Shown: positions 35,224 through 45,128, counted from the stretch's first letter. The stretch is DNA of 64,000 nt from Acidobacteriaceae bacterium (GCA_003134655.1 PLBY01000068.1:124001-188000), one strand, 5' to 3'. The notes: a model not told the origin generated them from the sequence alone. Program-made: numbers and translations.

Positions 35224-38200
35224 CTAGAACAGCGTGAAGTGCACGACGGGAAGCACCGTGGTTCGGCTCGATCCCGGGAAGTCGTAGAACGTCTGCTGCT
35301 GCACGCCGAACGAGAAACGCATGGGATACGAAACTGGAACCTCGCCGATGCCATCCTTCAGCTTTCCATGGATCGGTCGGACGTACGAGACCAGAAACTC
35401 ACTTTGGGCATTGTCGTAGGCGTGATATCCAGAGCCGCGGGAAAGAATGAATGAACCCTGAAGGCTCCACCGCGGATTCGCGCGGAACTCAAATCGCCCT
35501 CCCGGCAGCAAAGCCTGGGCAGTTGCGTACTGCGTGGACTGTACGCGCCAAGAGCGCAGGTACTCCGCGAGCACGGCCGCAGTCAGGCGGTTGCCAAACT
35601 TGTGCTGCAGGCCAACGTAGCTCGACGTATTGAAGTACTCTTCAACCAGCGGGCGGAACAGAAGATCCCGCACGGAATATCCGGCGATTAGGGAAGTGCT
35701 GCCCCACGGACGCCCCACGGTAAATTCGATGTTCGCCGCGGCGTCGCGGGAGTGCAGGTTCTGATCCGTGAACGGTCCGGCCTCGTGAATCGCGCTACCA
35801 GTCACCGACACCCAATTAAAAAAGGAACTGGTTGAGAGGTAGAGGAACTGCCGGAACAAGTTTTGATTCATGAACACCGGCGAGATGGTGTCACGACGAA
35901 CCGTAAACTGCAGCCCACCGTTGAAGGTAATGGAGTTCGTGCCCAAGTGCAGAACCGGCGTGATTCCGCCATTCAAAATCGTGTCGTACGTGTTGCGGTC
36001 CTGAACTACGCCAGTACTGGGATATAACAACTGTCCAGCGGTCAGAGACTGGCCTACAAAGCCGGTGATCGCGGGGAAGTTCCCCAGGGGAATGCGGTAG
36101 TGAGACTCGCCCAGGCTCTGGTAAGAGTGGCGCGGCGGAGGCAGAAGCGCCGGATTCGTTACTTTGAGTATCTTCGCATCCAGCGTGTAGACGTTGATGT
36201 CTTCCAGCGAGGCAGCAAACGACGCTTCAGGAACGATGCTCACTCTCTCGTTCAGGATCTGCCGTCCCTCCTGATCCGCTGCCGTGTACTGTGAACTCTC
36301 CGCGATGCCGTGATCCTGCTCGCCTGCCACTGTGCTTGCCTGCGCGAAAGCAGAGAGCGCGTGTAGCGGATCCTGGCGCTGACGAGAGAGATTCGCCGCC
36401 GCCATCATATAGTTGTAATCGTCGTGATAGTCGTTCGCCGGTCCGAGGGTGGCCAGAGTTGATTCCGCCTTGCGAGTATTTCCCTCGGCCAGATAAGTGT
36501 TCGTCAGTCCGATCTCCACCGTGCGGTTGTTGGCACCAGCCATCTTGGCTTTCGCGTAATAGTTCTCCGCAAGATCAAAGTCGTGCATAGCCAAGAACAG
36601 TCCGGCGGCTTGGGATAAATCTTCAGCCGTAACCGGTGAATCGGTGTCGAGGCGCGCTTCCGCGAACCCGAGAGCGATCTGGCGATGGGCCTCATCCAAA
36701 TGCCCTTGCCGCAAAAAGATCTCAGCAATTGCCAGACGGACGCCGATGCGATCTCCGCCCGGGACGTCGAGGGCGCGAGAGAAGCGCTGCATGGCGGCAC
36801 TCCTGTCGCCGAGCGTTAGCAGGGCATCTCCCGTGGCCGTAAGAGTCGCGACGTTGTTGCCGCCCAATCGCTCTGCCGATTCGATGTCACGAAGAGTCTG
36901 TTCGCGGTTTCCCTGCTTGGCGTGAACCTGTGCCATCAATGCGTAGATCGCTGGATCTGACGGCGACAGATTCTCGGCCGTGTTGAGGGCGGCGACCGCT
37001 TCCGCATAGTGCCGCATACGATAGAGGACGTCAGCATAGGCGAGCTGAGTCGTAAGATCATTCGGCGTTTCCGATAGGGCGCTGCGGTATTCTGTCGCGG
37101 CGTGAGTATAATCCTGCTCCTGCCGGAATCCTTCTGCGCGGGCCAGATGCCACGTGTGCGACTTTCCGAACACTTTCTGCGCAGCGTCCAGTTGCTTGAG
37201 CGCCGGGTTGGGACGATGAAGCTGGAGATCAGCAAAGGCCAGGCCGAGATGAGCTTCGCCGTAATTATCTTGCAGTTTTAGCGCAGTCTCAAAGTCCCCA
37301 GTAGCCTTGCCCGGTTCCCGGAGATCGTTCAACACGAAGCCGCGATTCACGTAGCCAGTGGCCATCTTAGGATCGCGATCGAGCGCCAGCGTGAAGTCCT
37401 TCAGCGCGGTGTTCAAGTCGCCGTTGTGCGCATGCACGTTGCCGGCAATCAGCGGAAGATCTTTATCCTTGGCGAGGATCGGCTCGTACTTATTGACGAG
37501 CGCCAGAGCTTCGTCATAGCGGCCAAGGTAATACAGATCGTAGGCGAGGTAGACCACGCCTTCGCGGTCATTCGGAAGCTTTGCGATCACGTCGTACCCC
37601 AGCTTCGCCGACTCCGCGTATTCGCCCTTGAATGTGAGATAACGCTCCCGCTCGCGCTTAACCTGCGGACTTGTATTCGCCTTGGCTGAGGCACGATCGA
37701 GCCAGCGCTGGGCGAGGTTGATATTGTGGGCCTCGATTGCAGCGTTCGCCCCTCCAGCGATCACCAGAGCGTTGTCTGGCATGCGCTGGTAAGCGCTTTC
37801 GTAATTTGCTTCCGCAGGCTGGAACTTGCGCTCCGCTGTGTACAGATCGCCCAACGCCAGGTATGGAGCGAAGTCCTTCGGGTGCGCCGCAATCGCGCGG
37901 GCAAAGTAAGTCTCCGCTAGCTTGGTGTCGCCTGCATCGCGTGCAAGATACCCCAGCGACGAAAGAGCCTGCCGGTTGTTGTGGTCGAGTTCCAGAATCT
38001 TCGTGAAAGTATCGCGCGCTGCATCCTTCTGTCCCATCTTCCACAGCAGGGAGCCGAGGTTCATTAACGAATTCACGTTGCCCGGGGCCAGCGAAAGTGC
38101 CTCCTTCAGATCGCGGTTCGCGGCCTCAAATTCACCCGAAGCAGATTCGACGACTGCTCGCAGCCTCAGCATTTCGGGGCGTGCCTGCTCGGGGACCTGA

Positions 38201-39420
38201 ATTTGCTGAAGCGAAGCCGCGGCGGTCTTCAGTTCCTGCTGCGCGCCGGCGGAATCGTCCTGCCGGACATCGATTTCATACAGATTCAGCCTTAGTTCAA
38301 TCGGGTAGAGCGGCCCCTCCTGCACACGCGCGGGCAGATGATCCAGCGCGAGCTTGTACTCGTCCCGAGCTTCCGGCAAGCGATCTTCCGACTCCGCAAT
38401 GCTCCCGAGAATCGCGTGCAGCCGGTAATTGTTGCTATCAATCTGCCTGGCCGCCTCGAGAAATGGACGAGCAGAGTCCGGCTGCCCAGCGTTGATCCAG
38501 GCTTGCGCCGCGCTCAATTCCAACCCAATATTCCCTTTCGCGGCTTTTGCCAGGCGCGTATAGAGCGTTGCCGCTTCCTGCTGTTTGCCCGCGAGTTGAT
38601 ACGTATAAGCCATCTCGGCCATCACATCAGCCGTCTTGGTCGGAATCGCCTGCAACGTTGTGATCGCTTCGTCATACTTCCCTTGATCACGATATTGTCC
38701 GGCTGCCGCGCGCAGAACCTCAGGATCGTGCGGTGCGCGATTTTTCGCGCGATTAAGATAGCGCGTGGAATCATCGGGCTGCCCCAACCGCTGATAGGCG
38801 TGCGCGATCAGCAAGTCGCTATGCGCCGAAGGCTGTACAGTCTCCGCACGCTGAAGAAAACCCAAAGCGGCTTTCGGATCCGTATTGAGCATCAACTCAC
38901 CCGCGAGCTGAAGACTGTTGGCATCCTTCGGGTTGGCTTCGACTACCCTGCGCAACAACTGCTCCGCTTCCTGATCACGGCCCATCTTGGCGTATGTCTG
39001 CGCCAGTCCTGCCAGCCCGCGCACGGAGTTCGGCTGCAGCTTCAGTCCATGGTCGAAGGAATCTACAGAAAGTGGATAACGCTCTGCGAGACGCGCGGAA
39101 TATCCCAACAAGAACCAAAGCTCGGCGTTTTGAGGGGCAGACTTTGCTGCCTGCTCCGAATAAGAGACCGCGGCCGCATAGTCATTTCGCTTGAGAGCGT
39201 CCTGCGCGGCGCGCGCCTGGCGCGCCACGTCGATGCCCGATCCCCAACTGAAGTCGGGACCACTCTGGGGCGCATCACTCTGCGGCTTCTTGTTGGTTTG
39301 TTTGTTGGCGGCTGGGGGAGATCCCCCCCCACCGACGTCATAGGTCTGGCCGAAGGACCTTCCAAGCAGTCCCAGCACCATGACAATGCAAAAGCTCGTG
39401 AGCGGATACCGGCTTTTCAC
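35224..39420 (-). CDS. Very large TPR plus outer-membrane beta-barrel polysaccharide exporter (BcsC/PelB-like)
   Basis: 1398 residues from the GTG at 39420 that starts a signal sequence (RYPLTSFCIVMVLGLLGRSF); an ATG 31 codons earlier is possible but leaves no good signal. Residues about 60-1030 are some 25 TPR units, for example NAELWFLLGYSARLAERYPL and DPKMATGYVNRGFVLNDLRE. The last 300 residues are strand-rich with alternating aromatic residues and end in phenylalanine (VVHFTLF), as in outer-membrane barrels. BcsC and PelB have this layout and carry exopolysaccharide through periplasm and outer membrane. This one is longer than both. It heads an operon with the flippase. A diverging gene run starts 249 bp away. 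Confidence 0.82.
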   Translation of the reverse strand: MKSRYPLTSFCIVMVLGLLGRSFGQTYDVGGGGSPPAANKQTNKKPQSDAPQSGPDFSWGSGIDVARQARAAQDALKRNDYAAAVSYSEQAAKSAPQNAELWFLLGYSARLAERYPLSVDSFDHGLKLQPNSVRGLAGLAQTYAKMGRDQEAEQLLRRVVEANPKDANSLQLAGELMLNTDPKAALGFLQRAETVQPSAHSDLLIAHAYQRLGQPDDSTRYLNRAKNRAPHDPEVLRAAAGQYRDQGKYDEAITTLQAIPTKTADVMAEMAYTYQLAGKQQEAATLYTRLAKAAKGNIGLELSAAQAWINAGQPDSARPFLEAARQIDSNNYRLHAILGSIAESEDRLPEARDEYKLALDHLPARVQEGPLYPIELRLNLYEIDVRQDDSAGAQQELKTAAASLQQIQVPEQARPEMLRLRAVVESASGEFEAANRDLKEALSLAPGNVNSLMNLGSLLWKMGQKDAARDTFTKILELDHNNRQALSSLGYLARDAGDTKLAETYFARAIAAHPKDFAPYLALGDLYTAERKFQPAEANYESAYQRMPDNALVIAGGANAAIEAHNINLAQRWLDRASAKANTSPQVKRERERYLTFKGEYAESAKLGYDVIAKLPNDREGVVYLAYDLYYLGRYDEALALVNKYEPILAKDKDLPLIAGNVHAHNGDLNTALKDFTLALDRDPKMATGYVNRGFVLNDLREPGKATGDFETALKLQDNYGEAHLGLAFADLQLHRPNPALKQLDAAQKVFGKSHTWHLARAEGFRQEQDYTHAATEYRSALSETPNDLTTQLAYADVLYRMRHYAEAVAALNTAENLSPSDPAIYALMAQVHAKQGNREQTLRDIESAERLGGNNVATLTATGDALLTLGDRSAAMQRFSRALDVPGGDRIGVRLAIAEIFLRQGHLDEAHRQIALGFAEARLDTDSPVTAEDLSQAAGLFLAMHDFDLAENYYAKAKMAGANNRTVEIGLTNTYLAEGNTRKAESTLATLGPANDYHDDYNYMMAAANLSRQRQDPLHALSAFAQASTVAGEQDHGIAESSQYTAADQEGRQILNERVSIVPEASFAASLEDINVYTLDAKILKVTNPALLPPPRHSYQSLGESHYRIPLGNFPAITGFVGQSLTAGQLLYPSTGVVQDRNTYDTILNGGITPVLHLGTNSITFNGGLQFTVRRDTISPVFMNQNLFRQFLYLSTSSFFNWVSVTGSAIHEAGPFTDQNLHSRDAAANIEFTVGRPWGSTSLIAGYSVRDLLFRPLVEEYFNTSSYVGLQHKFGNRLTAAVLAEYLRSWRVQSTQYATAQALLPGGRFEFRANPRWSLQGSFILSRGSGYHAYDNAQSEFLVSYVRPIHGKLKDGIGEVPVSYPMRFSFGVQQQTFYDFPGSSRTTVLPVVHFTLF

Positions 39421-39669
39421 GTAGTCACCACGCTTTAGAAAATCGTCTGGAGACCTCCAACAAGTCTCCCGCACAGGATGTCCTGCGGTCCTTCTCAGAT
39501 GCCACCTGAGCAAGTAGGTTTGCCTTCCAAGAAAGGGATCGAGTGAGGTCGGTTTCTCGAAAGCCTCGAACGACTTTCTCTCAGGCTGACGCCAAGAAAT
39601 CGGCGTAAACCCCTAGGAGCATTCCTGAATCAAAGTGGACGCTAAGGGTACTGGAGTTCGTCAACCGCT
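39421..39669. promoter_or_regulatory. Shared divergent promoter region of the glycan locus
   Basis: 249 bases between the exporter gene (minus) and the GT-C-like gene (plus). Position alone implies promoters for both runs. I could not identify convincing hexamers by eye. Confidence 0.4.
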
Positions 39670-41409
39670 ATGAACGAAAACTACTCTCGTCCCATTCCGC
39701 TATTGGCAATTGTGTTGGTCGCTCTGGCAGTGCACGGGCCTCTATTGCTCATGCAGCTTCCTGCTGGGTCGTTCGATACGAACTTCCATATCTTTCTTGC
39801 TTCCCATTACGCTCACCACTGGTTTAATCCGTGGAACGACAAGTGGTTCGCGGGCTTCTCGCAAACCACATATCCTCCACTCACGCATCAGTGGATCGCG
39901 CTGCTTTCGAACGTGGCGGGCTTGAAGATGGGATACATGCTGGTGCAGTTGATTGCCGTCCTGCTGCTGCCGGTGGGGGTATTCCGGTTCGCCAAGATCT
40001 GGGTGGATGAGCGCGCGGCCAGCTATGCAGCACTAGGCAGCATCTTTCTTGGCGCCCTCGCCTTTCTGGTGTACCAGGCTGGACAGTTGGCCACCGTTTC
40101 TTCGGTTGCCTTGTATCTAAATGCGATTCCTTATTTCTATGAATGGGCGACGCAGGCCTCTGGTCGATCACTGATCAAAGGGGTCGCCCTCAGCTTGACG
40201 GCCGCCGCCGCTCACCATGTCACGCTGATTTTCGGCATTGTGTTTTTCGCTGGACCTGTTCTGTGGATAGCCTGTGTTGATGCGCGAGAGGAACAACGAA
40301 ATACCTCGCTAGCAGGAGTAATCTCGCGAGCTTTAGTGTTTGCGGTTCTGGTCGGCGTCGGCGTGGGTATCGTATTGCTGCCCTACTGGATGGCCTTGAT
40401 TCAGCATCCGATTCACCAGATCCCCATCCCACACGACAGCCGCTCGAACTTCTTGCTGAATTCGATTACCGCGATCAACTACTTCGTGATTCCTTACGGA
40501 GCGTTGATTCTGGCTCTACCGTTCATCATTATTCGCGGTTCATCGGTGCCGCGCCTGCGGCCGCTGCTCATCGGTTTCTGGCTGAGCCTCATCTTCGGAT
40601 TGGGTGGCACGACCCCGCTTCCCCGATGGTTGCTCGGCCGCGCCTACGACATTCTTACCTTTGAGCGCTTTACCTTCTGGGCGACCCTAATGGCGATGCC
40701 GATCGTTGGGCTGCTCGCGATTGAGTTGCTCGATCGCTTCCGTGCCAAGGCTGCGGTCGCACTATCGTTGGCTGCGGTTGCCACCATTGGCGCAGCGTTG
40801 GCATGGCTTACGGCCAATCCGTACCGTCCAACGATCACGATGGACGTCAATCCTGTGATCTCGTTTCTCAACCGCGACGGGCATGATTCCTATCGTTATC
40901 TCACGCTGGGCTTTGGCAGCGAACTGGCGCAAGTGTCGACTTACACGGACGCCAGCAGCGTCGACGGAGACTACAATTCCGCCCGCCTCCTTCCGGAAAT
41001 GACGCAGTACGGTTCCGCACAGCTCACGAATGCCAAGTTCTACGGTTCGGCGGGCATGGCATCGCTGCGCGCCATGCTCGAGCATGCGAACCGCTACGGC
41101 TTGAAGTATGTGTTCGTCCATGATTCGTACTACGAACCGCTCCTAACGTTCGTGGGATGGCGCAAAACCGAGACCTTTAATAACGGTGAAATCACCGCCT
41201 GGTCGAAGGATGACGTTCCCCCTGCTCACCGCATCGATTCTGACGCTGTTCCTCCCGCGTGGATGGGTTTGCTGTGGGGCACGCTTCCGATTGGAGTCAG
41301 TGTGTTGGCGATGTTCCTGGAGTTGTTGTTGCCGGCCCGCCAGCGGCTGCGAACGGTCATCGCAACACCGGTCCTTGTGGATGAACGCGAAGGACACTAC
41401 GTAGCCTGA
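39670..41409 (+). CDS. GT-C-like multi-pass membrane protein (PTPS-related membrane family)
   Basis: 579 residues with about 10-12 transmembrane helices, followed by a soluble C-terminal part and one last helix. Periplasmic loop 1 has SFDTNFHIFLASHYAHHWFN then PWNDKWFAGFSQTTYPPLTH. The D-x-N-F-H and P-W-N-x-x-W-F-x-G-x-x-x-x-x-Y-P-P-L-x-H features match membrane proteins called 6-pyruvoyl-tetrahydropterin-synthase-related, which have the GT-C fold of lipid-linked sugar transferases. It would use polyprenyl-phosphate sugars on the outer face. First gene of a plus-strand run; the next gene starts 17 bp later. Confidence 0.72.
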   Translation: MNENYSRPIPLLAIVLVALAVHGPLLLMQLPAGSFDTNFHIFLASHYAHHWFNPWNDKWFAGFSQTTYPPLTHQWIALLSNVAGLKMGYMLVQLIAVLLLPVGVFRFAKIWVDERAASYAALGSIFLGALAFLVYQAGQLATVSSVALYLNAIPYFYEWATQASGRSLIKGVALSLTAAAAHHVTLIFGIVFFAGPVLWIACVDAREEQRNTSLAGVISRALVFAVLVGVGVGIVLLPYWMALIQHPIHQIPIPHDSRSNFLLNSITAINYFVIPYGALILALPFIIIRGSSVPRLRPLLIGFWLSLIFGLGGTTPLPRWLLGRAYDILTFERFTFWATLMAMPIVGLLAIELLDRFRAKAAVALSLAAVATIGAALAWLTANPYRPTITMDVNPVISFLNRDGHDSYRYLTLGFGSELAQVSTYTDASSVDGDYNSARLLPEMTQYGSAQLTNAKFYGSAGMASLRAMLEHANRYGLKYVFVHDSYYEPLLTFVGWRKTETFNNGEITAWSKDDVPPAHRIDSDAVPPAWMGLLWGTLPIGVSVLAMFLELLLPARQRLRTVIATPVLVDEREGHYVA

Positions 41410-41426
41410 GAGCCCAGAGATTCGAT

Positions 41427-42566
41427 ATGAAACATATTCTGCCAATCGTTCTTGTCGCCGTCACCGTGCTTCTGATGGCAGTTGGTTTGACCGGAGGAGG
41501 CCGCTCCAGCGGAACCGTTGGCATCGCCGCCGGTTCGGCGCTGCCCGGGTTCAGTACGAATGCGACCACTCCCGAGCAAGCCCTCTCCAACTTTCTGATC
41601 GACGTGCAAAGACGCAATTGGGACCGCGCATTCTCCAGCGTGGAGCGCACCAACGACAGCGTGAACGAGCAGGCCTTCATCCAGGAATGGATCGGCTCCA
41701 ACGGTGGGCTGCGTTCATTCTCTAGCTTGGAACGTTATGACGCGCGTCCTCTCCATGCCACCGATTCCGAAGCGCAGATGCGCGTGCGCTTACATTGGTC
41801 GACTCCCGTAGGTCCCGTCGAAGATGTGCGCGACTTTCACCTTGTGCGCCGCGATCAATGGAAAGTGGTGTGGGACGAAGTCCCTATACCAAACGTGCCC
41901 TCGCAGATCATCCCGGTGAATTATCTGCGCTGGGAGCTTGTGACTGGAAGCGCTGGTGAGGAATGGGGTTCTCACAATGTCGATGCGCCTCACGTGCGCA
42001 TCGTGTCCATGAATGCCGTTGACTCGGCCGAAGGTTCGGTTGTGATGGGAGAGGTCGTCAACGAAGACACGATTCCGGCCTTCGTGAATGTCAACGCAAC
42101 CCTAGTGGATGCCGCCGGGAGCGCGATCGACGACGAGACCAGCTTCGACAAGATTCTTCACGTTCTATTGCCGAAGCAAGTCTCCCCGTATCGCATTGAT
42201 TTTCCGCATGTCAGCTTGAGCAAGGTGAAGAACGTGCACATGGACGTGAAAGCGACTCTGGTTCCCGCCTCGTCTGATCCTGTAATCGGCGTAATGAACC
42301 AGAAGCTGGACACGGACCCGCAAGGCCGATCGGTTCTACACGGAGAACTCCTGAATCAGAGCGGCGAAACGGTGAACATTCCCCACGTGATCGCCAGCTT
42401 CTACGACAACAATGGCAAGGTTGTATGGGTTTCCGACGGTTACGTCGAGCGCGCCCTGATTCCGCAAGAGTCGCAGCCGTTCGCCGTCGAGATCCCGAAA
42501 TCCCTGGCAGGAAAGGTCCAGAACTTTCATGTCGTCGTCAATCAATACAGTCTGCATGGGTCATAG
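41427..42566 (+). CDS. Exported protein with NTF2-like and FxLYD-like domains
   Basis: 379 residues. A signal anchor (ILPIVLVAVTVLLMAVGLTG) is followed by a region with TTPEQALSNFLIDVQRRNWD and HWSTPVGPVEDVRDFHLVRR that resembles NTF2/DUF4878-like domains. Two related beta domains follow: SVVMGEVVNEDTIPAFVNVN and SVLHGELLNQSGETVNIPHV, the FxLYD pattern. FxLYD and NTF2-like domains are found in surface or periplasmic accessory proteins. It lies 17 bp after the GT-C gene and overlaps the next gene, so it belongs to the same operon. No catalytic function is evident. Confidence 0.65.
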   Translation: MKHILPIVLVAVTVLLMAVGLTGGGRSSGTVGIAAGSALPGFSTNATTPEQALSNFLIDVQRRNWDRAFSSVERTNDSVNEQAFIQEWIGSNGGLRSFSSLERYDARPLHATDSEAQMRVRLHWSTPVGPVEDVRDFHLVRRDQWKVVWDEVPIPNVPSQIIPVNYLRWELVTGSAGEEWGSHNVDAPHVRIVSMNAVDSAEGSVVMGEVVNEDTIPAFVNVNATLVDAAGSAIDDETSFDKILHVLLPKQVSPYRIDFPHVSLSKVKNVHMDVKATLVPASSDPVIGVMNQKLDTDPQGRSVLHGELLNQSGETVNIPHVIASFYDNNGKVVWVSDGYVERALIPQESQPFAVEIPKSLAGKVQNFHVVVNQYSLHGS

Positions 42567-43431
42567 ACTGCAGCGAGCTGGGGTCGCTCTGTTCTTGGCG
42601 ATAGGCTGCACGGCGGGTCTGGGTTCCGCGCAGGATGCAGACCTTCGTGCCCCATCGGCGGCAGTCGCTGGAAGCGAGGCTTCGATCGCCACCACGGGCA
42701 GTGGCACTGCCACGTTCTATCTGGTTGGTCCGAGCATCACGTTGAAGCGTGACGTGCATTTGGGCGAGGCGATATCGCTCTCGGCAAAAGAAATGCAATC
42801 TGCGGGAAAGTATTTGGCGATCGTGTGCGCCAGCAGTTGCCGCAGCGTGGGGTTCTTTGTGGCGCCGGCCAAGCCAGTGAACCTGACCTTCCTTGTGCAC
42901 CCATCACGGGCTCCGGTAGGACAAAACGACGTAGTCAGCGGAGTGGCCCTGCCGTTCGACGAGTTCCACAATCTAGTCCTCGCAGCGGCCACGGTGGATT
43001 TTCAGCTGACCACCAAGGGATCGGCCCCGGCCTCACATCAAGTCTCCACGCAGAATGGCATCGCCTGGTTTCACACGAACTCAGGGCGAACCGCAGGCAC
43101 GTTGCAGGTGACGGCATCCATCAATGATGTCTCTGCCCGGCGGGTCGTTCAGCAGGTGGCCTCCGATCCATGCAGTCTGCGCATCAAAGGTCAGCGCACA
43201 CCGAAAGGCATCATCGTCGAGACCGATCCCGTTCGCGATTGTTCGGGCAATCCGGTCCCCGATGGCACTGTTGTAACTTTCACAGCGAAAGACGCGAAAG
43301 ATTCAAGCACGGTGGACGCGCCCATCAAGCAAGGAGTCGCGCGTGCTCAGATAACCGCGACTGGCCCGGTCGTGATCTCGGCCGCCTCAGGGGTTGTCAT
43401 GGGAAATGCATTGCATCTGGGGGCGCAATAA
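42556..43431 (+). CDS. Exported beta-sandwich (Ig-like) protein
   Basis: 291 residues from the ATG at 42556; an ATG nine codons earlier is also possible. The gene overlaps the preceding stop by 11 bp, so translation is probably coupled. The signal peptide is LQRAGVALFLAIGCTAGLGS. The body is strand-rich with two cysteine pairs (CASSC and later single Cys residues) and an Ig-like or Big-1-like end: IVETDPVRDCSGNPVPDGTV, VTFTAKDAKDSSTVDAPIKQ and GVARAQITATGPVVISAASG. It resembles the bacterial Ig domains of adhesins. A structural or glycan-binding accessory role is inference. Confidence 0.6.
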   Translation: MGHRLQRAGVALFLAIGCTAGLGSAQDADLRAPSAAVAGSEASIATTGSGTATFYLVGPSITLKRDVHLGEAISLSAKEMQSAGKYLAIVCASSCRSVGFFVAPAKPVNLTFLVHPSRAPVGQNDVVSGVALPFDEFHNLVLAAATVDFQLTTKGSAPASHQVSTQNGIAWFHTNSGRTAGTLQVTASINDVSARRVVQQVASDPCSLRIKGQRTPKGIIVETDPVRDCSGNPVPDGTVVTFTAKDAKDSSTVDAPIKQGVARAQITATGPVVISAASGVVMGNALHLGAQ

Positions 43432-43450
43432 CCGAAGCAAGGATTGGAGA

Positions 43451-43990
43451 ATGCGAAGCATGATGGGTAGAATTCAATCCGGCCAATTGGCGAAAGTCAT
43501 CGCGCTTGCGCTCATCGCGTTGTTTGCCCCACGCTATTCCACCGGCGCGGACTCTACTCCGCAAGTCGTTCTGAACACGAGTAAAGCGGGTCCGCGCTCG
43601 GTCGAGAGCCTGACGAAGCGCGCCCTTCTCCGCGACTACAAGTTCGCATGGGTGAATCTCGAACAAGCCTTGGAATCCAACTCTCCTGCTCCGTTAAGCG
43701 GCCTCTTCGCAGGCACTGCGAGCGTGTGGCTTAACGAATCTGTGGCCAGCCAACGGCGCAGCGGCCTTACCTCCCGCTACCTCGATCAGAATCACAAAGT
43801 GGAAGCCGTCTTCTATGCGCCCGAAGGCGACATGATCGAGCTCCACGATACCGCAGACTACAGACTGCAGATTCTCGATGGGAGCAAGACGATCCACGAC
43901 GAACATGTAGTGGTGCACTATGTTGTGTTGATAACTCCCGGCGCCGACCGCTGGGTCATTCGCCAACTCCAAGCCGTTCCAGAGTTCTGA
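43451..43990 (+). CDS. Small exported protein, ARC6/IMS-like domain
   Basis: 179 residues, with ATG after GGAGA. The signal sequence (GQLAKVIALALIALFAPRYS) precedes a domain with KRALLRDYKFAWVNLEQALE, SGLTSRYLDQNHKVEAVFYA, MIELHDTADYRLQILDG and HVVVHYVVLITPGADRWVIR. This cone-like arrangement of strands ending in W-x-I/V resembles NTF2/IMS (ARC6-like) domains. The function is unknown. Spacing of 19 bp from the previous gene fits a shared transcript. Confidence 0.6.
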   Translation: MRSMMGRIQSGQLAKVIALALIALFAPRYSTGADSTPQVVLNTSKAGPRSVESLTKRALLRDYKFAWVNLEQALESNSPAPLSGLFAGTASVWLNESVASQRRSGLTSRYLDQNHKVEAVFYAPEGDMIELHDTADYRLQILDGSKTIHDEHVVVHYVVLITPGADRWVIRQLQAVPEF

Positions 43991-44069
43991 AGGCTATTCG
44001 TACGCCAACCACTGCTGCGCCGTCGGCATCCAATTTTCATTCCAACGGTGGAAGACATGGAGTTCTCTT

Positions 44070-45056
44070 TTGTCGACGCGGCTGCTAGTTCTGGCGATTG
44101 TGTGTTTCATGGCGGGCAGCGGATGCACCACGCCCGGCATGCACCGCGTCGTGCAGCAAAATCGGCAGGCTCCTAACTCCTGGCCCAAGGTGCTCGCCGT
44201 CTACATGCCGTGGTTCGGTGACCATGTCCACATGGATGTGGGATACTCCAGCGACGACCCCGCGGTTCTCCGTCGACAGATTCAACAGGCACGACACAGC
44301 GGAATTTCTGCGTTCGTCGTGGATTGGTACGGGCCCGCCGTCCCTTTCTCTGACCACAACTTCGCGCTCATGCAAGAAGCTGCGGACGAGAATCGTTTCC
44401 AGGTCGCGCTCTTATACAACGAGGCCGAAGATGACGACGGGCAGGCCACGGGTGCTGCCATAGCAGCTTTTGATCAAGCGTATACGGCGTATATCGGTCC
44501 CGCGGCGCCGCATCGCGGCGCCTATCTCGCTTACAACGGCCATCCTGTGATCTTCATTTTCCCCAAACATGGCCATGTGGATTGGAACCGCGTCACCGAG
44601 CATTGCAGCGGATGGGAAGCTCCGCCGCTCCTCTTCTATAAGGACGAGCCGCCCGCGCAGTTTGCCGCCGATTTCGCCGGCTTGTTTGCATGGGTGCAGC
44701 CCGGGCAAAAGGGATGGACTCCCGATGGCAGTAATTGGGGCGAGCAATATTTGGACGATTTCTACAAAAACATGAGAAACAAGCATCCCGACAAGATTGC
44801 GGTGGGCGCCGCATGGCCGGGCTTTGACGATTCCGCCGCAAAATGGGGACTCAATCGCCACATGGGCAGCCGCTGTAGGCAAACGTTTGAAGATACTCTG
44901 CACCTCTACAACCGGTATTTCGATGCGGCCAGTCCACTTCCGTTTGTATTGATCGAAACCTGGAACGACTACGAGGAAGGCACCGCGATTGAGCGCCTCA
45001 ACTTCGCCAAGTGCGGCCAGAGTTCCAAGGCCGGCGCAGCTGAATCCGCCCGCTGA
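44070..45056 (+). CDS. GH99-like lipoprotein
   Basis: 328 residues. The likely start is TTG at 44070, which has GGAG 7 nt upstream; an ATG at 44057 is out of frame. The lipobox (AGSGCTT) points to lipid anchoring. The barrel motifs KVLAVYMPWFGDHVHMDVGY, SGISAFVVDWYGPAVPFSDH, PAWPGFDDSAAKWGLNRHMG-like text and LIETWNDYEEGTAIERLNFA mirror the secreted protein at 26952-28748. This suggests an endo-acting glycosidase of the GH99/GH71 kind or a glycan-binding relative. The conserved E in ETWNDYEEG may be part of the active site. It is in the same run as the GT-C gene, so it may trim or release the glycan. Confidence 0.78.
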   Translation: MSTRLLVLAIVCFMAGSGCTTPGMHRVVQQNRQAPNSWPKVLAVYMPWFGDHVHMDVGYSSDDPAVLRRQIQQARHSGISAFVVDWYGPAVPFSDHNFALMQEAADENRFQVALLYNEAEDDDGQATGAAIAAFDQAYTAYIGPAAPHRGAYLAYNGHPVIFIFPKHGHVDWNRVTEHCSGWEAPPLLFYKDEPPAQFAADFAGLFAWVQPGQKGWTPDGSNWGEQYLDDFYKNMRNKHPDKIAVGAAWPGFDDSAAKWGLNRHMGSRCRQTFEDTLHLYNRYFDAASPLPFVLIETWNDYEEGTAIERLNFAKCGQSSKAGAAESAR

Positions 45057-45128
45057 CCGCCAACCAACGAGCACGTTCTCACATCCAAAGTGCGGGCTGT
45101 TTCGACCATTTCAACGGAGTTCCAACCG

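Noticed and set aside
38338..39438. 366-codon plus-strand frame opposite the TPR-barrel gene
   Set aside because: The minus strand shows regular TPR units and a signal sequence; the plus frame is Arg/Leu-rich without a domain.
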